Shown: piece after piece, positions 1-12,600 of the stretch | How the letters are laid out: every line of letters begins with the position of its first letter | Numbering within the stretch: position 1 is the stretch's first letter | DNA from: Magnolia sinica | Lineage: Eukaryota; Streptophyta; Magnoliopsida; Magnoliales; Magnoliaceae | NCBI RefSeq assembly: GCF_029962835.1 | Contig: NC_080590.1 | Span: 60,138,001 to 60,202,000 of the forward strand | Direction of reading: 5' to 3' | DNA: 64,000 nt | The notes under the pieces: model-generated | What the model was told of the DNA's origin: nothing | Database searches by the model: none | The model's input: the letters and a program-made list of their open reading frames with translations, nothing else | Position numbers and translations under genes: made by a program

Positions 1-424
1 GTAGCTCATCTACATATTCAAGATCATGCATCTCATGTACAAGATCAAAGGTCTTTACCTCAAGAACTTCAAATGCAAGATCAAGAGATATACAAGTTCA
101 AGTACAACACCAAGTGATAGTTCAATCTTTCAAAGCTTCATCTAAGTCAAGACAATATACTTTACTTTGGTACTCAAAGCTCAAAGTGAAAAGCAACTCA
201 AGTACCTCAAGCTCAAGCTTCAAAGTATTACAAGTTCAAGCTTCAACATACTTCAAGATGTCAAGCTTCATGTACTTCAAGATCATCTATCAACCGAAGC
301 AAATGATGATTCAATGTTCATATATCGCTTATAAGGTATGAATGACCCTAGATTGACCATAGGTTAGGTCATATTGATTGCATACTTTAATTGGGTCACT
401 TTATATGTGTATAGACTATTTCTT

Positions 425-792
425 GACTAGTCTTAGCCTATATTCGACTAGTCCTAATACTGGCTCAACCAGTCCAAGAAATTCCTCGACTAGTCCAAGG
501 TTTGTTACTATTTTTCAAAATTTTTTATTATTACCTCGACCAATCCTGGAGACTGCTCGACCAGTCGAGTGAACAGTGCTCGACCAGTCGAGCAGACTCG
601 ACTCAAAGTCCAGTAACTAAATTGGATCCCACATGACTAGTCGAGTGCAGGGATCAACCGGTCATGAAGGTCACTCGACCGGTCGAACCTCCCACTCAAC
701 CTGTCGTGGAACAACTTTATCTTATCACGCCCGAATTTTCAAAAGTTTGTTGGTCCTTCAACCAATCAAGCTGACCTTTGACCCAGTCGAGT
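425..792. repeat. Cluster of CTCGACYRGTCGAG-type dyads
   Basis: At least eight full or half copies of a 14-base dyad-symmetric motif (CTCGACCAGTCGAG, CTCGACCGGTCGAA, GACTAGTCGAG and variants) lie in under 400 bases. The same motif clusters in the LTRs of the copia element at 40595-45798. It is CG-rich in an otherwise A+T-rich LTR. Confidence 0.75.
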
Positions 793-1838
793 GAGCAGTT
801 TCTTCACTTAGAAATTGAGCACGATTTTCAGAGTTTTTCATTCAATTCAAGCAAAATCAAGACACCACTCTGAGAGATAAGTTTGTAATATTCTTAAGCT
901 ATTTAGTGATCATTTAATGTTCTCTTTTATTAGCTTTTTGCATTTGATTTTGTATTTTATATTCCAATCTTATTTGAAAAAGGGATTGAAGTTTTTCCAT
1001 TTCTTGGAATCAAAATCAAATCAAGCTAGCCCAAAGTGATTTAATCTAAAATCTATTTAGAACTTAGAACCTTTTCATAAGTAAGTGTAGACATTGAACA
1101 TCTACATTGAACTTCTACTCTGAATTGGTTCTACTGGGCTGCATCAAAGGAGAATATCCTGATAAGTATTTTACATTTTTGTAAATCTTTTCTTTTGGTT
1201 TCTTTGAGATTGTGCTAGGAAAAATCTCTTTCTTTGGTTTGTCTGAGGTGATCCAGAAAACTCATAGTGTAGAGTTTTTGAATTGTGTAAGCCTACTTGA
1301 AAGACACAATTGTGAAGGTTTTAGGTGAACTTTGAAAAACCTATTTCATAGTGAACGCTAATATCCATCATGTGAGGATATTAGGAGTGGAGTAATTGTG
1401 TGGCTGTTTTTCTAAACAGTTGGTGTACACACAAGCGAACCACTATAATTTCTGGCCTTGTGTTGAATGATTGATTGTAGCATTGTGTGGATGTTGTAAT
1501 TTCCTTTTAAGCATTTGTGGAAAATGTTGTAATCTTTTTATGCAAGTGTGGGAATGTTGTAATAACTTAGTTATTTTCTTTGCTATTCTTTTCTTTATTC
1601 CTCTATATCAGTTTGAGATTTTGATACACATACCGTTCTAGGAATCAGGTTGTCCTACCATAAGCTATTGGTTTTTGGTGTAAGATTGTCCTTAGAACAA
1701 CATCTGTATCAACCTCTCAATACTTGTATATTTGAGGTTGTTATTGATTTCTGCATTGTGGGATTGTTTAAGTGTTATCTTTATTTATATTTATTTAATT
1801 CTGCATTTAATTTTTTAATTTGGTATAGTCCTATTCAA

Positions 1839-1861
1839 CCCCCCCCCCCCCCCCCCCCCCC
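1839..1861 (+). repeat. 23-base poly-C tract
   Basis: Uninterrupted run of 23 C directly after CCTATTCAA, i.e. at the C-rich block near the 3' end of the copia-type LTR. Length may be affected by assembly or sequencing error in homopolymers. Confidence 0.9.
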
Positions 1862-2279
1862 AAGGACTCTTAGCTCAACCTTTTCATGTTAGCCATTTTT
1901 TACCATTTTATAATTGTTAGAACTCATTTCATTTATATTTGTCATTTAGTTTTTTGGCATTTTAATAGGTTTTTGGTGCAATAGAAGTCTAGGTGAATCA
2001 TCACTCATATGCATCATACTAAGCTTCTAAACTCATGAAATCTAAGTTATCTTCCTTGTAATTTATTACTTAATGTGTATTTCAAGTTCTTCTTGAAGAT
2101 GAAATTGATCTCAACTATGTTCTACAAATTAGACCCAAGCTTGTAGGTATAATTATTACTTAAACCCTATAAAATACCCATCTAGGTGAATCCCCTAGTC
2201 TTACAACATTTCCATAGTTATAGGAGATTCTACCATCTCTTATCGCCTTGGTCATCTCAATTGAGCATCGCATGTAAGG

Positions 2280-3175
2280 TGTTTGTTCATAGAGTTGAAC
2301 TATCAGCATCAACGGACGTGGGAGCTATTAAGGAGTGGATTCAAGCACGGAAGAGCTTTGAAGAAGCAAGCCAAGCAAGGCATTACAAAGGGGCTCAATC
2401 CAATAAGTAAGTTATCAAGTAGGAGTCCATACACTCCTTCCTTGTGTAGGATTAAGTGTAGGAGTTTGTGACTCAAACTTGATAAGTTCTTGTGTAGGAC
2501 TTAGGCTCTTGTGTATGGCTAAATTCACTAACACGGGTATGTCCGTAGTCCATCAGGCACAGGTGCGTACGTGTTAGTATCCATAGGAGCCTCTAGCGTA
2601 AGCGTATGTAGGTCATTAGATTAGGATCGTTAGTAGTTGTTGGTTAGCTGATAGAAAACCAACTTAAGTCTCTTGTGTGCGCCACCGACATGGGTAGAAA
2701 CATGTGACTCCGACATAGGAGAGCACATGTGTCTAGGACCTTATGTAGAGCTATTAAGGTTAAAGGTGAACCTGATTTAAAACCTTCGATAATGAATACG
2801 AGTACACTCGAGGAGAGTGCGTCCTCCGGGTGTAAAGTATTGAAATTGAATCACTATATATTCTTGTGTTTGTGATTGTCATTTGACCATAATTATATTC
2901 TTACTTATATGTTTGATTAGTTAAATCATATGAATGCTTGAGGTGAATTGTATGCTAGGCGCTTAAATTGTAAAGCATACACAAGCTCACTATATCTTAT
3001 AGACTAGTTACTAAATTGGTATATCTCTTATAATCTATGTAATTGAACACACTTTGGCTTGGAAGCTTTAGTTTTAATTTTCCTTGATTAGTTTAATTGA
3101 TAAATTGTATTAATTAGGTAAAAATATTTAAGTGGTCCTATTCACCCCCTTTCCATTAGAGGACTTAGCCATAAT
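2280..3175 (+). mobile_element. Second copia-type LTR fragment (U5-like)
   Basis: Noncoding. It contains AGTACACTCGAGGAGAGTGCG followed by TCCTCCGGGTG, an A+T-rich tail and a closing CCTATTCACCCCC with AGAGGACTTAGCC, an arrangement I recognise from plant copia LTR 3' halves. Orientation is plus. It differs from the fragment at 1-1890 apart from the C-rich terminal block. The 5' part of this LTR was not recognised. Small ORFs here (2186-2471) have no resemblance to known proteins. Confidence 0.45.
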
Positions 3176-3629
3176 TTTATAGCTCCCCCAAGCTTCCACA
3201 CACGCCATAGTAAGCAATCTATCCCATGCAATTTCAATAACTTTTTCTACTTTATTTTATTTTATATGTCAATTGTAATGTAACTACATTCATGTTAATA
3301 AAATTGACATTTGGCCTATAAATTCATGCTTATCTTTTTATGGATAAACATAGTTAAGCTATCACTGTTGTGATAAAAGTTATTATCTTTAATAATAAAA
3401 TAAATAAATAAAATCGTCTGATCTCCTTGTCAATCGATGGTTGAATAGTCAGGCCAATCTTCACATATCTGCTTCTAATCCGGTTATTTTAATGCATGGG
3501 GTCACAAGGCATTAGTTCAATGGGTCAAATATGATTATGGATGTCCAGCACAAATATACACATACACGCATAAATGAAATTGGCTCATTCGTTACATATG
3601 TGGCCATTTGTTCGAATTAAATAGTAGCA
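3176..3629. other. A+T-rich spacer, nothing recognised
   Basis: A+T-rich sequence between the copia-type fragment and the gypsy LTR block. It does not match the region flanking the partner LTR at 21689, so the 3' LTR of the gypsy element is probably truncated here. No ORF, repeat or site can be supported. Confidence 0.5.
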
Positions 3630-4102
3630 GAAATAATCATCTAGGCCTGTAACCAGTTGTGACTTATTATGCAATGTGATGTGTACTAGTCATTTATCGT
3701 GGGTTAGTTATAGGTTGCGCGTGCGTATTGTACCCACCATGCAGATGAAAATTCTTCTTGTGACACCACATGTAGATGATCATTATCATTTTCTTCGCTC
3801 ACAAATGTGTGCATCATGAAAATTAGCCAATTTGACATTGTATTCACATTTCTTCATAGGTCCTTAAGCAATTTTGGTCATGAGGGTTTCTTCTATATGA
3901 TATTATGGTGCATTGATTGAATCCGTTACTAACCATTATCGTATTTCGATCATATTCATTATTGGTCATAAGGCCACTACAGTGAGTAGTTGACTCTACC
4001 ACATGAGTAAAACGTGTAGCATGCATTCCATGTCAGTTGCTAGCTAGATTTTTTTCTTTTTGAGTTACTCATGACTTTTCACAATCTAATCAAATTTGAC
4101 CG
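3630..4102 (-). repeat. 3' LTR remnant of the gypsy element
   Basis: Aligns by eye with 21689-22163 over about 475 bases. Shared stretches include TTATTATGCAATG, TGTAGATGATCATTATCA, CATAATCGTATTTCGAT-like wording, ATTGGTCAT-AG-CCACTACA and CTACTCATGACTTT. Divergence looks high, roughly 20-25%, which suggests an old insertion. The U5 side with a TATA box seen in the partner is missing on the left. Confidence 0.75.
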
Positions 4103-4496
4103 TTAAAGCATCTGAAAAGATCTTCCATTTGGCTCTTATTAAGATCTTACTACCGCATAACATCATCTGAGTCGCTAGATCTGACACATTCAAATCATAT
4201 ATAAACAATGCCCCATCCCCCTTCCAATGTCTCTTTGCATTCAACCAAAATGTGAAAAGACGTCGTCGTATTTTATGAAGAGTCGTACTAACTCCTCCTA
4301 CTTAACAACACTTAGTTGTTGCTCAGTCTATAGGAGTGATAAAAGGACAAACCCCTTAAATAAGGAGGTGAATTGGTAGTTCCATATGGCATAACCCCAT
4401 TAACCTGTCGACTGCCTGCACTATTTCTACTTTAAAGGTTGCTTATCACCATGATGCCACATTAAATGCGGGCATAATCTTACGACAATCTTCCTC

Positions 4497-4504
4497 TATT
4501 TAAG
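4497..4504 (+). promoter_or_regulatory. Candidate TATA box for the antisense ORF
   Basis: TATTTAAG lies 86-93 bases upstream of the ATG at 4590 and is followed by a pyrimidine-rich leader (TCTTCTCCCCCCTCATTCC), a plausible plant core promoter for the plus-strand ORF. Inferred from spacing and composition only. Confidence 0.35.
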
Positions 4505-4589
4505 GTCTTCTCCCCCCTCATTCCTTCATCCTGTCCAGTTTGTTAGTTTGAAAATTAATTACTCATGTACAATTAATTCTCCCTTAACA

Positions 4590-5170
4590 ATGGCAAGTAA
4601 CACAGCTTCTTCTGAACTTTCCAAAACTCAAGGCTTATTACAGGACCTCTTTATGATGGATTTGCCAACCCTTGTCTCATCTGACCATCTCAAAGAGGTT
4701 GTCCATTAATCAACCATCTTCAAAATTTTGCAACTGTAGATGCTAATTTGTGGGTTACATTACAAAATTTGAATAAAATTATAGCAATCACTGGGATATA
4801 TGAAGAGGAAAAGAAAGAACATGCTCGCTTGGAAGATCTATTGTTTGAGTATATGACTCACAGGAATAGAAGGAAGTTATGACTGGAGTATGATTAATGT
4901 AAATGAAAATTTTACAGTTTTCGTGGTAAGCTTATACAATTCAAGAATCAACTCCATGAACTTCATCAATGTCAGAAGGTAGTAAATAAGGAGTTGTGCC
5001 TTTATGAAAATAGGCATATTGAATTGGGAAATCAATCCGACAAGGCATGTAACTTCCTTCAACAAGTTGTTCATGAAGACTAATCATGGAAGAGAATGCA
5101 CCAAGAAGCATTTAGGGACATGATAAGGGCTTTGACTCGTTACTGCTTCTTCTATTCTAAGATCCTTGGT
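4590..5170 (+). pseudogene. Antisense ORF remnant between integrase and 3' LTR
   Basis: Starts MASNTASSELSKTQGLLQDL at 4590 and stops at 4707-4709. Coding-like sequence then continues in another frame to a TGA at 4880-4882 (ANLWVTLQNLNKIIAI, EEEKKEHARLEDLLFEYM), and in a further frame through GKLIQFKNQLHELHQCQK to a stop at 5081. The composition (Leu, Glu, Lys and Gln spaced as in heptads) suggests a helical coiled-coil protein. It is encoded opposite to the gypsy gag-pol. Antisense additional ORFs in this position are known in some Tat elements such as Grande and RIRE2; membership here is inference. It could instead be a captured host fragment. I recognise no enzyme motif. At least two frameshifts make it non-functional. 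Confidence 0.5.
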
Positions 5171-5399
5171 AGATAAGCCTATGCCCGGCTAAAGGGTCTT
5201 CTTTTCTTCTTTTTTTTGAATTAGCCTTTAGGGTCATTGGCATCTTTATTTTTTTATGAGCGTTTAAATGTCTATCAACCGCTCTACCGACCATTTTGCA
5301 ACTTGATCTTTTTACAAAATTTTTTAGCTCATTTTGTGTTTGTATGTGATTGATGTTTCACAAGAATCGGTAAGATATCCTTACATTCATCTTTCAACT

Positions 5400-6600
5400 A
5401 ATATTACATGTCTTTACTTAACTTTTTGGTGCCTCCCACATGGTAGGCACATACTTGTTTAGGAATCGGCCATTAATGGTCATCTTAGACACTCGTTCAT
5501 TCAGATCTTGTAATATATATGCTCCTCTGTGAAACACCTTTTTAACCTTATATAGACCATCCTAAGTCGGACACCACTTTTCATATTTAGGATTCCTTGT
5601 TCTAATTGGAAAGATGGCTTTCCAAGCAAAGGATCATTCGGTGAATGATTTTCCTTTTACCCTTTTATTATATGCTTTAGACACTTTCAACTCGTGAAGT
5701 TTAAATGAATCCAAAGCTCTAAGTCTTGCCTTGTTGAGCTCTTCTAACTCAATTAGCATAGCCTCAGTGATTTTGATTGGGATCAATTGGGACTGAAATC
5801 CTACCCTAAGCAAAGGTACATTTATTTTAATTTATGTCATCATGCCCATATGATAAAGCAAATCGACTAACACCAATGATGGTCTTTTGAAAAGTCTGAT
5901 AAGCCCATAATATTTATGATAAAGTATACAATGTCATGATCACATATTGTCTTCAATCATTCACTTTAGCATATTTTTTAGGGTTTGTTGGTAGACTCAG
6001 CCTACCCAATGGCCTGAGCATAATATGGAATTAAATTAAGGAACTTGAACTTGTATTCTTCAACAAGAACTTTGACTTTAACTCATGAGAATACAGAACC
6101 TAAGTCTCTGGTGTGTTAAATCAATGAATAATGTTCTCTCTAACAAACTTGATTACTTCGACTTGCCCTACTCCTCTTAGTGGCATAGCTCCAACTCATT
6201 TCATGAAGCAAAATGCTGCTACTATTATAACGCTATACAAATCTGACGAATGAGGATTTATCTTTCCAATCAAATTGATGGCCAATCTTCGAATGACCAT
6301 GTTTTAATAATAGGATAAAATTCTATGGCCAGTACATGTTGCAACGGTTCCTGCCTTTGTCATGCTTCACACCCCTTCGTGAATTTTATACAATCATTCA
6401 TGATTTGTGGATAATAATAGCTATGACACTGAATTAAAGACCTCATTTTCAATCCAACTTGGTGAGGTACACATATTCCCTCATGGACTTCTCCCATAAT
6501 AATCATTGGCTCGCTCTGGCCGAAACATCCTAAAAGAAGGCCACTAGACCCGTTTTGGTAGAGATCATCATTATACATGATGTAATTTTTTGTGATCCTC
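5400..6600 (-). pseudogene. Gypsy integrase remnant
   Basis: Best preserved at 6578-6360: VHEGICVPHQVGLKMRSL, then HSYYYPQIMNDCIKFTKGCEA. This carries the H-H-C part of the HHCC zinc-binding N-terminal domain, and the last Cys follows the ORF. Further left, core-domain wording survives in several frames (LAINLIGKINPHSS, VIIVAAFCFMK, VEVIKFVRENIIHRF). Where the first catalytic Asp of the D,D-E triad should stand (usual context ATDYFTKW) the sequence reads AAFCFMK, so that Asp is lost. The product would join retroviral-type cDNA to chromosomal DNA in the nucleus; this copy cannot. Multiple stops are present. The domain lies left of RNase H, as expected for Ty3/gypsy order on the minus strand. 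Confidence 0.75.
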
Positions 6601-6959
6601 TCAATCGTTCGATCTCTTGCCCCTATGGGACATTTTAAGTATTCGATGGTTGGATATCTCTAATTATTTTCTTGTACTTCCAACTCACAAATCTCTAATG
6701 TTTGCTCCATTTAGAAAATAAATGGTAGAGATCCTTTTGCACCAATACCAATCTTTCATTTATCGCTTCAGGCAAATGGAGTTCTACTACAAGTTTTATC
6801 ATTTCATTAGTATCTTCATTTTGTTTTCAAGAAATAAACTTTAGGTTGGCTTGAACGAAATTATTTAACAGTTGGCCTATGGTGGCATAATGTGGCGTAA
6901 AAGCCAAACTCATGCATTTATAAGATCATACGATCTGGCTTATTACCAACTAGAAATCT

Positions 6960-7890
6960 CCCATTACCTTGATCTTTCTAACTCTTAAGCTCTAACAAAA
7001 TATCTAAGCTGATTGATAATCAGGGCCTCGTATTCTTCTTGGATGTTGGTGCATTCAAATTTTAGTTAAAATTTATATTATTATCATTTGTTGGTTAGGG
7101 AATTGGGATTATCCCTACACTGGATGTTCAATCAATTTGTGATCTGTCAAACATCAGCTTCCAAGGTGTGACCTAAAGTAAATAAAGTTCTACCACATCT
7201 TAGGGGATTTAACTATTAACACTAAAAGGGTGATCAACCAAAAATTTAGCTATGCCTTAACCTTTTACAACCTTTTGAAATTTGAAACAGAATTTGAATA
7301 GTGCTAAGATCCATTTACCAATACGGCCTCTAAGAATCGGCCATGTTAGTATGTATTTTATTATATCGTTGAAACATTTATATGAACCATGTTGGAGAAC
7401 AAATAATGTCACAATTTTTCAGTCAAAATGTATAATGATAAACATAGCTTTTTCAATTGGCGAGTATCACCTCTCGGTGTCGCTTTGCGTTCTTCTTTAA
7501 ATAATAGACTATTTCCGCCTTTCGTTCATCATTCTCTTGCACTAACAATTCTCCAACTGAGTCTTTGATTGCTAAGATGTATAGTCAAAGAGGTCAATCT
7601 TTTTGTGATGGAATCAACATTGGTAGCTTCGTCAAGTACTCCTTGATCTTCTCAAATTTTATTTAGTGTTTGGTCTTCCACTTACACTCTTTGCCTACTT
7701 TCAATTTAACCAAAGGTGAGAAAGCACTAATCTTTACAGCCGAATTAGTAATAAATCGGCATAGAAAGTTGATTTGACCAATAAATCTTTATAATTCTTT
7801 CTTATTTCTCAGTGTTTGCGCCTCAAGGATTGCCCAAACGTTATTTTAGTCAACCTTGATTCCTCTTTAATGTATCAGGAATCCAAGAAA
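6960..7890 (-). pseudogene. Gypsy RT connection and RNase H remnant
   Basis: Reading leftward from RT: KKELRFIGQ-like text, INFLCRFITNSAVKISAF, SPLVKLKVGKECKWKTKH, FEKIKEYLTKLPMLIP, and then an RNase H portion ending with TNIQEEYEALII near 7060-7010. These match the RT tether and RNase H of Ty3/gypsy pol (usual motif NNQAEYEALI). RNase H removes the RNA strand during cDNA synthesis. Several stops and frame changes are present, so this is a relic. It is contiguous with the RT block to the right and the integrase block to the left. Confidence 0.7.
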
Positions 7891-7894
7891 ATTT

Positions 7895-8765
7895 TTAGTT
7901 GATACGCCGACACTTGAGTGGGTTTGTTTTGGGTATTCTCATCCGCCCGAATGATTTCTTTAGGTCCATGTGGTGATCAGCTACATCGATCAATTTAGCG
8001 ACCACATCATCAATGTAGACTTCCATAAAATGTCCAATCATGTTGTGAAATATTACATTCATGGCCCATTGGTAAGTTGCACTAACATTCTTCAAACTGA
8101 AAGGTATAACAACCCATCAATATGTCTATATTAGCCTAGGACATCTGACAACTGTATATGGGATGTCTTCGTCTGCTATATAAATTTGGTTGTAACTGAG
8201 TGGGCATCCGTAAATGATATTATTTTATGTCAACACGCTCTATCTACCAACTAGTTAGCAATTGGTATTGGATACTCATCCTTTAAAGTTGCTTGATTTA
8301 GATTCTTAAAGTCAATGCATATCCTTAGCTTACCATTTTTCTTAACGACAGGTACTATGTTGGAGATCCATTTTGCATACCTTATTAGTTAAATAAATAT
8401 ATCTTTAAACAATCATTCGACATCTTATTTGATCTTTAAGGTTACTTCAACCATCATTCATCACCCTAGCTCCTTAAATGGCCAATAGCCTTCCTTAATG
8501 AAGAGACAATGGTCAACATTTTTATTTTTTTTTTGTCGAGGCCCAATATCTCATGGTAGTTCCAAGCAAAACAATCAAAATACTCTCTCAATAGAGTAAT
8601 GGTCTCTGCTTGGACTTACGGCTCTAATAACCTACTAGCGTATGTCGGATGAGGGTCGCACTCAATTCCCAGGTTAACTTCCATGAGACGGTCTTAAATG
8701 TTAGCCTAAGAATCATTTAATTTTATGAGGGACACCTCAAGGTTGTGAAAGTCTATTCCATCATC
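7895..8765 (-). pseudogene. Gypsy reverse transcriptase remnant
   Basis: From right to left: a pre-RT stretch (REYFDCFAWNYHEILGL near 8580-8530), KKNGKLRICIDFKNLNQ at about 8345-8295, YNQIYIADEDIPYTVVRCP near 8200-8130, then SLKNVSATYQWAMNVIFHNM and GHFMEVYIDDVVAKL at 8095-7960. YIDD is the catalytic Asp pair motif of RT. The order (ICIDF, NQ, LKN-ATYQ, YIDD) is that of Ty3/gypsy RT, which copies retroelement RNA to DNA. In-frame stops and a degraded segment at 8255-8140 make it non-coding. Its upstream continuation, protease and gag, resumes only at 17166 because an LTR insertion starts at 8776. Confidence 0.85.
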
Positions 8766-9537
8766 AAAAACTTCATGTCAGGCCTGTATCCTACTCCGTA
8801 CCATTTCGTAGACTCTTGCGATCCTCCCTATTGAATTACGGCAACCCGTGACGTATAATCGCCATTTGCGTGCAACCCTAAGTCGTATCTCATAGATCTG
8901 AGTCAGCTCGACTCAAGACTTGTACTATTGCGACCGCACCGTTGTCACGGTTCTAACGACGTGTCTTGCGCACTGATGTGATACCCAGACCAGGAGTTGT
9001 GGGTTTGCGTTTATTTTGAGGAAAACGTCGTGCATTTGCAAAACTCAAGAGAATCTCTACAACCTATTAAATCAATTAATCAATGTATAAGTCATGTGCA
9101 CATCCATCACTACCCCATCTCCCTCTTAACCAAAGTCAACTCTCAAGTCAAGTACACCCATCACTCACCCATCACATCCATCCCTCTCTCCTTATATCAC
9201 TCTCCCTCTCTCTTATTTCTCTCTTCACTCCCAGGTAAACAAGAGAGCAACCGTCCAAGGTTTTCTAAGGAGAGAAAGAAGCTAGGTGTGGCCCACTTTC
9301 TACCCCTCTAATCTCTCATCTCCACCCTTTAATCCTCATCTTTCACCATCAAAGGGAAAGCCTAGGAGCTAAGGAGTCCAAGGTGCTTAGGAGAAGCAGA
9401 ATTGATGGGTGATCCTAGAATTTCCACCGTTGATTTTATTTGAGGGCCCACTTGTGATGGGACCCATTTTGATATATGTGTTGTAAACGGAGAGGAGCTC
9501 ATAGTGGCGGAGCTCCTCCCTCACACACACACACATC

Positions 9538-9577
<40 letters not shown>
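9538..9577. repeat. (CT)n microsatellite
   Basis: About 20 CT units, preceded at 9523-9534 by a short CA run, inside the left part of the outer solo LTR. Confidence 0.9.
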
Positions 9578-9581
<4 letters not shown>

Positions 9582-9628
9582 GTGATGGAATGTGACCCAC
9601 CTGATCTAGATCGTCCATGTGTTGGGCC

Positions 9629-12600
9629 TGTCACGCCCCAGACTCGGTGACTAGACTCATAAGGAACCCGATAACCCTTCTGGCTGCAACAACCTCTATA
9701 GTACCCCATTCTTGGCTCTTGAGGCAGATTCCAATCCTAGGATCATACAAGGAGGATTTTCATAATCATATAACCAATCCATAAGATCATACCCAAAATC
9801 ACAGCAAGTAAATATCAGAAATAACAGGGAACGTAATTGCAAAATCCACTAGAAATTTGAGCTTTAAGATACAATGCTAAAGGGAAATACATAGGATGAC
9901 AAAAGAAGGAGGAAAGACTTGCAACACTGGGTTCTCGGCTAAACTCTTATCCAAGCTTCACAGCTAAGACGCCAACCTAGGATCTCCTACACGTATCAAT
10001 CGTGCATAAGCTTATAAAAAAATTAGGGGGTGGTGAAGGTGTGTGACAATAGTATGCAGAAGAATAATAGGGGTGCGGAAGGGAAACATGATTAATGCCA
10101 ATATCACTAGCCTTACCCAAGCTAAGCCATGAATGCAGGAAGTCATACCAAGGCTATGCAGTGCAATAAGGCTTTTACAGTCGACACCAATGCAGTGTGA
10201 AGTAATGCCAATGCTTATAACTAGTCCACATATCCCATACAGTTTCGTCATAAGGAATATCACCGGGGTCTAATGCACTATAGGATGACTGCTGCTTTCA
10301 AGACTGCACAGTCAAACGAGCGTAAGAGACCACACTACCCGCCTGTAGACAGCCAATCACCAGTAAGGCTCGACAGTAGCGAACCCATTCCACGAGCTAG
10401 TCAGACTCAGCCTAGCAATGCCCTCTCACTCAGGCGGATAAGGCTACATCCCATCTCAACCAAATACACGACAGTGGGAGACGCGGTCTAACGGTGTAAG
10501 GCACTCAAGCGCTCATAATTTTCACTTGGTTATGGCGTTGAGGCATCTTCTCGGTATCTTGAAGGTTTAAGGGCTTTCACCGAGGGATATCCTATGCACC
10601 CCAAATGCTCAAGTGATATATTTCTGGTGTTCACATATAGCCATCAATGAATATACCTATGGAGGCAACGCCTTAATGAAGCAAGGGAGATAATATCCGT
10701 GAGATGCGATGCCAGATGCATGAATCACGCATACCAACCATGCACCAGTTCCAAGCACTCAATGTGCACAAGAGGGGAAAACTCCATCCCTCTATCATAC
10801 CAGCCCAATGACCCCACACTAATATAATCCAACCATGTAATGATGCACATGGGTTATGAGGGTGAAATAGGTGTGCCACACAACGATGATGATGTGGAAT
10901 ACACTCCTCCTTCCCGAGGAGGGGTTAAGTCTAGATACATAGACAGATACTCTAAGGAGCAATCCTCTAGTGGGGGCCTAATAAATTGGGGTAGCCCACA
11001 AGGTTAAGGAATACAATATATGAGCCTAGAATGATAAGCGGTCCTAATAAGGGTCTATGGTGGGCCTTTAACAACCTATCAAATGCCCATGGGCCTACCT
11101 TATGATCACCAAGGAGGACATCCAACCTCAACTAGTTCCTAAGAGGTAATCTGCATCTAACCAAATACGAATTAAGGCCCAAGGCCTATACCAATCATGG
11201 GCCTAGTGGGTAATCATATAGAGCCCAACTCATAGGCAATATTGTGAGCCCATAAGCAAGGTTTGAGCCCAATCATAAAGGTCATAAACCCATATATTAT
11301 GGTAGGCCTAATGGGTAGCCCATTATTCCAACCATATGGGCAAATCCTTAAGCTTAAATCAAGTGAATCATGCCTTACAACTTGGCCCAAGTACAAGGTT
11401 AATTTAGTGGGCAACCAAAGGCCCAACTACTTATATAATTTAGCCCACAAACCCATCACAATAATATGGTAAATATAGGCTCAAAGGTCCAATGGGCTTA
11501 TCAAGAAAGTTCCATCCCAATAAGGCATAAAAGTCCAACAATTAGCTAAAAATATGTACCCAATAAAACCTAACTGGGTTGGGCCTCAAATGTGCACTAA
11601 TTAAGCCCAAAGCATAATAGGAAATAGGGCAAGATGTGTGTGCAAACATTCCCAAATCTGGTGCGCCATGCTGCCCCAAAACATACAATTATGGGCAGCA
11701 ACTTTGGGCCAATTGCTGAAATTCTAGCCCATCCACTTTTTGGGCCTACTGGAATCCAGCAATAATTTAATTTATATAAATATTTTGTTCCCTGGTAACC
11801 CACACATGTCATAGTAGGTCCCACTAAATAGGAGGAGTGCATATAACACATACATCAAGTGGGCCAGCTGCTGGACTGGACGTCAAGTAGCAGCCCAATA
11901 GGGTTGGGCGTCCCAGCTTGGACAGTCAAGGGGCCTTGGATGGCTGCCCTTAAAATCATCAAAGTGGGCCCCACATGTGGACGTCCCACTAGGAGGTGGC
12001 CACGACCATGTGGGTCACGCTATGGAGGGACGACGTGGATAAAACCATACATCAAGGTGGGCCAAAAGAGGGTCAGCCTAGCTAGAATGTCCACCTGTGG
12101 GCTGCCTATCCACCAGCAATACACACCAATTTGGGTGGGAAAAAGGTGGCCTACACACCTAAGATGGGTCCCAACATGATGGGCCACAAAATGGGTAAAG
12201 AAGGAAGCCACAAACCCAAGCAAAACATGAAGCAAACACATGAATAGCAAGGTTGGAAAATAAAATCTGTTGCATAACAATGTTGTTGTCCACTCCAATG
12301 TACACCCATTAGAGTGGGCCTTGACTTGCCTAGAAGGGGAGGAATGAGTAGATAATATTTTCCTTGTAAAATACAGCAAAGTAGGGTCCACAAAAGGGAC
12401 CCACCACTCAAAGAATCAAGCTGAAATTTGTGTTTTCCCTTCAACCAGCATGGTTGGACAGTCCAACAAGGTGGACCGTCCACCCCTATGGGCCTGCACT
12501 TTTGGGTGCATTTGGATGGACAAATGGAGTTGGGGTTCTACATACTCCAAGGTGGGGTCCACTCCTCCAAAAGACACCCCACATCAGGGAGAAAAGGGAT

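Larger units (their letters stand above)
1..1890 (+). mobile_element. Ty1/copia-type LTR fragment
   Basis: No convincing coding sequence. The first 300 bases are a low-complexity run rich in CAAGTTCAAG/CTTCAAG. A cluster of dyad motifs follows at 425-792, then A+T-rich sequence, and the segment closes with CCTATTCAACC, a C run and AAGGACTCT. In plant copia LTRs (Sirevirus-like and related) a CCTATTCACCCCCC block typically lies near the LTR 3' end, which is the basis for the call and the plus orientation. The window starts inside the element, so its 5' end is unseen. No target duplication was found. Confidence 0.45.
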
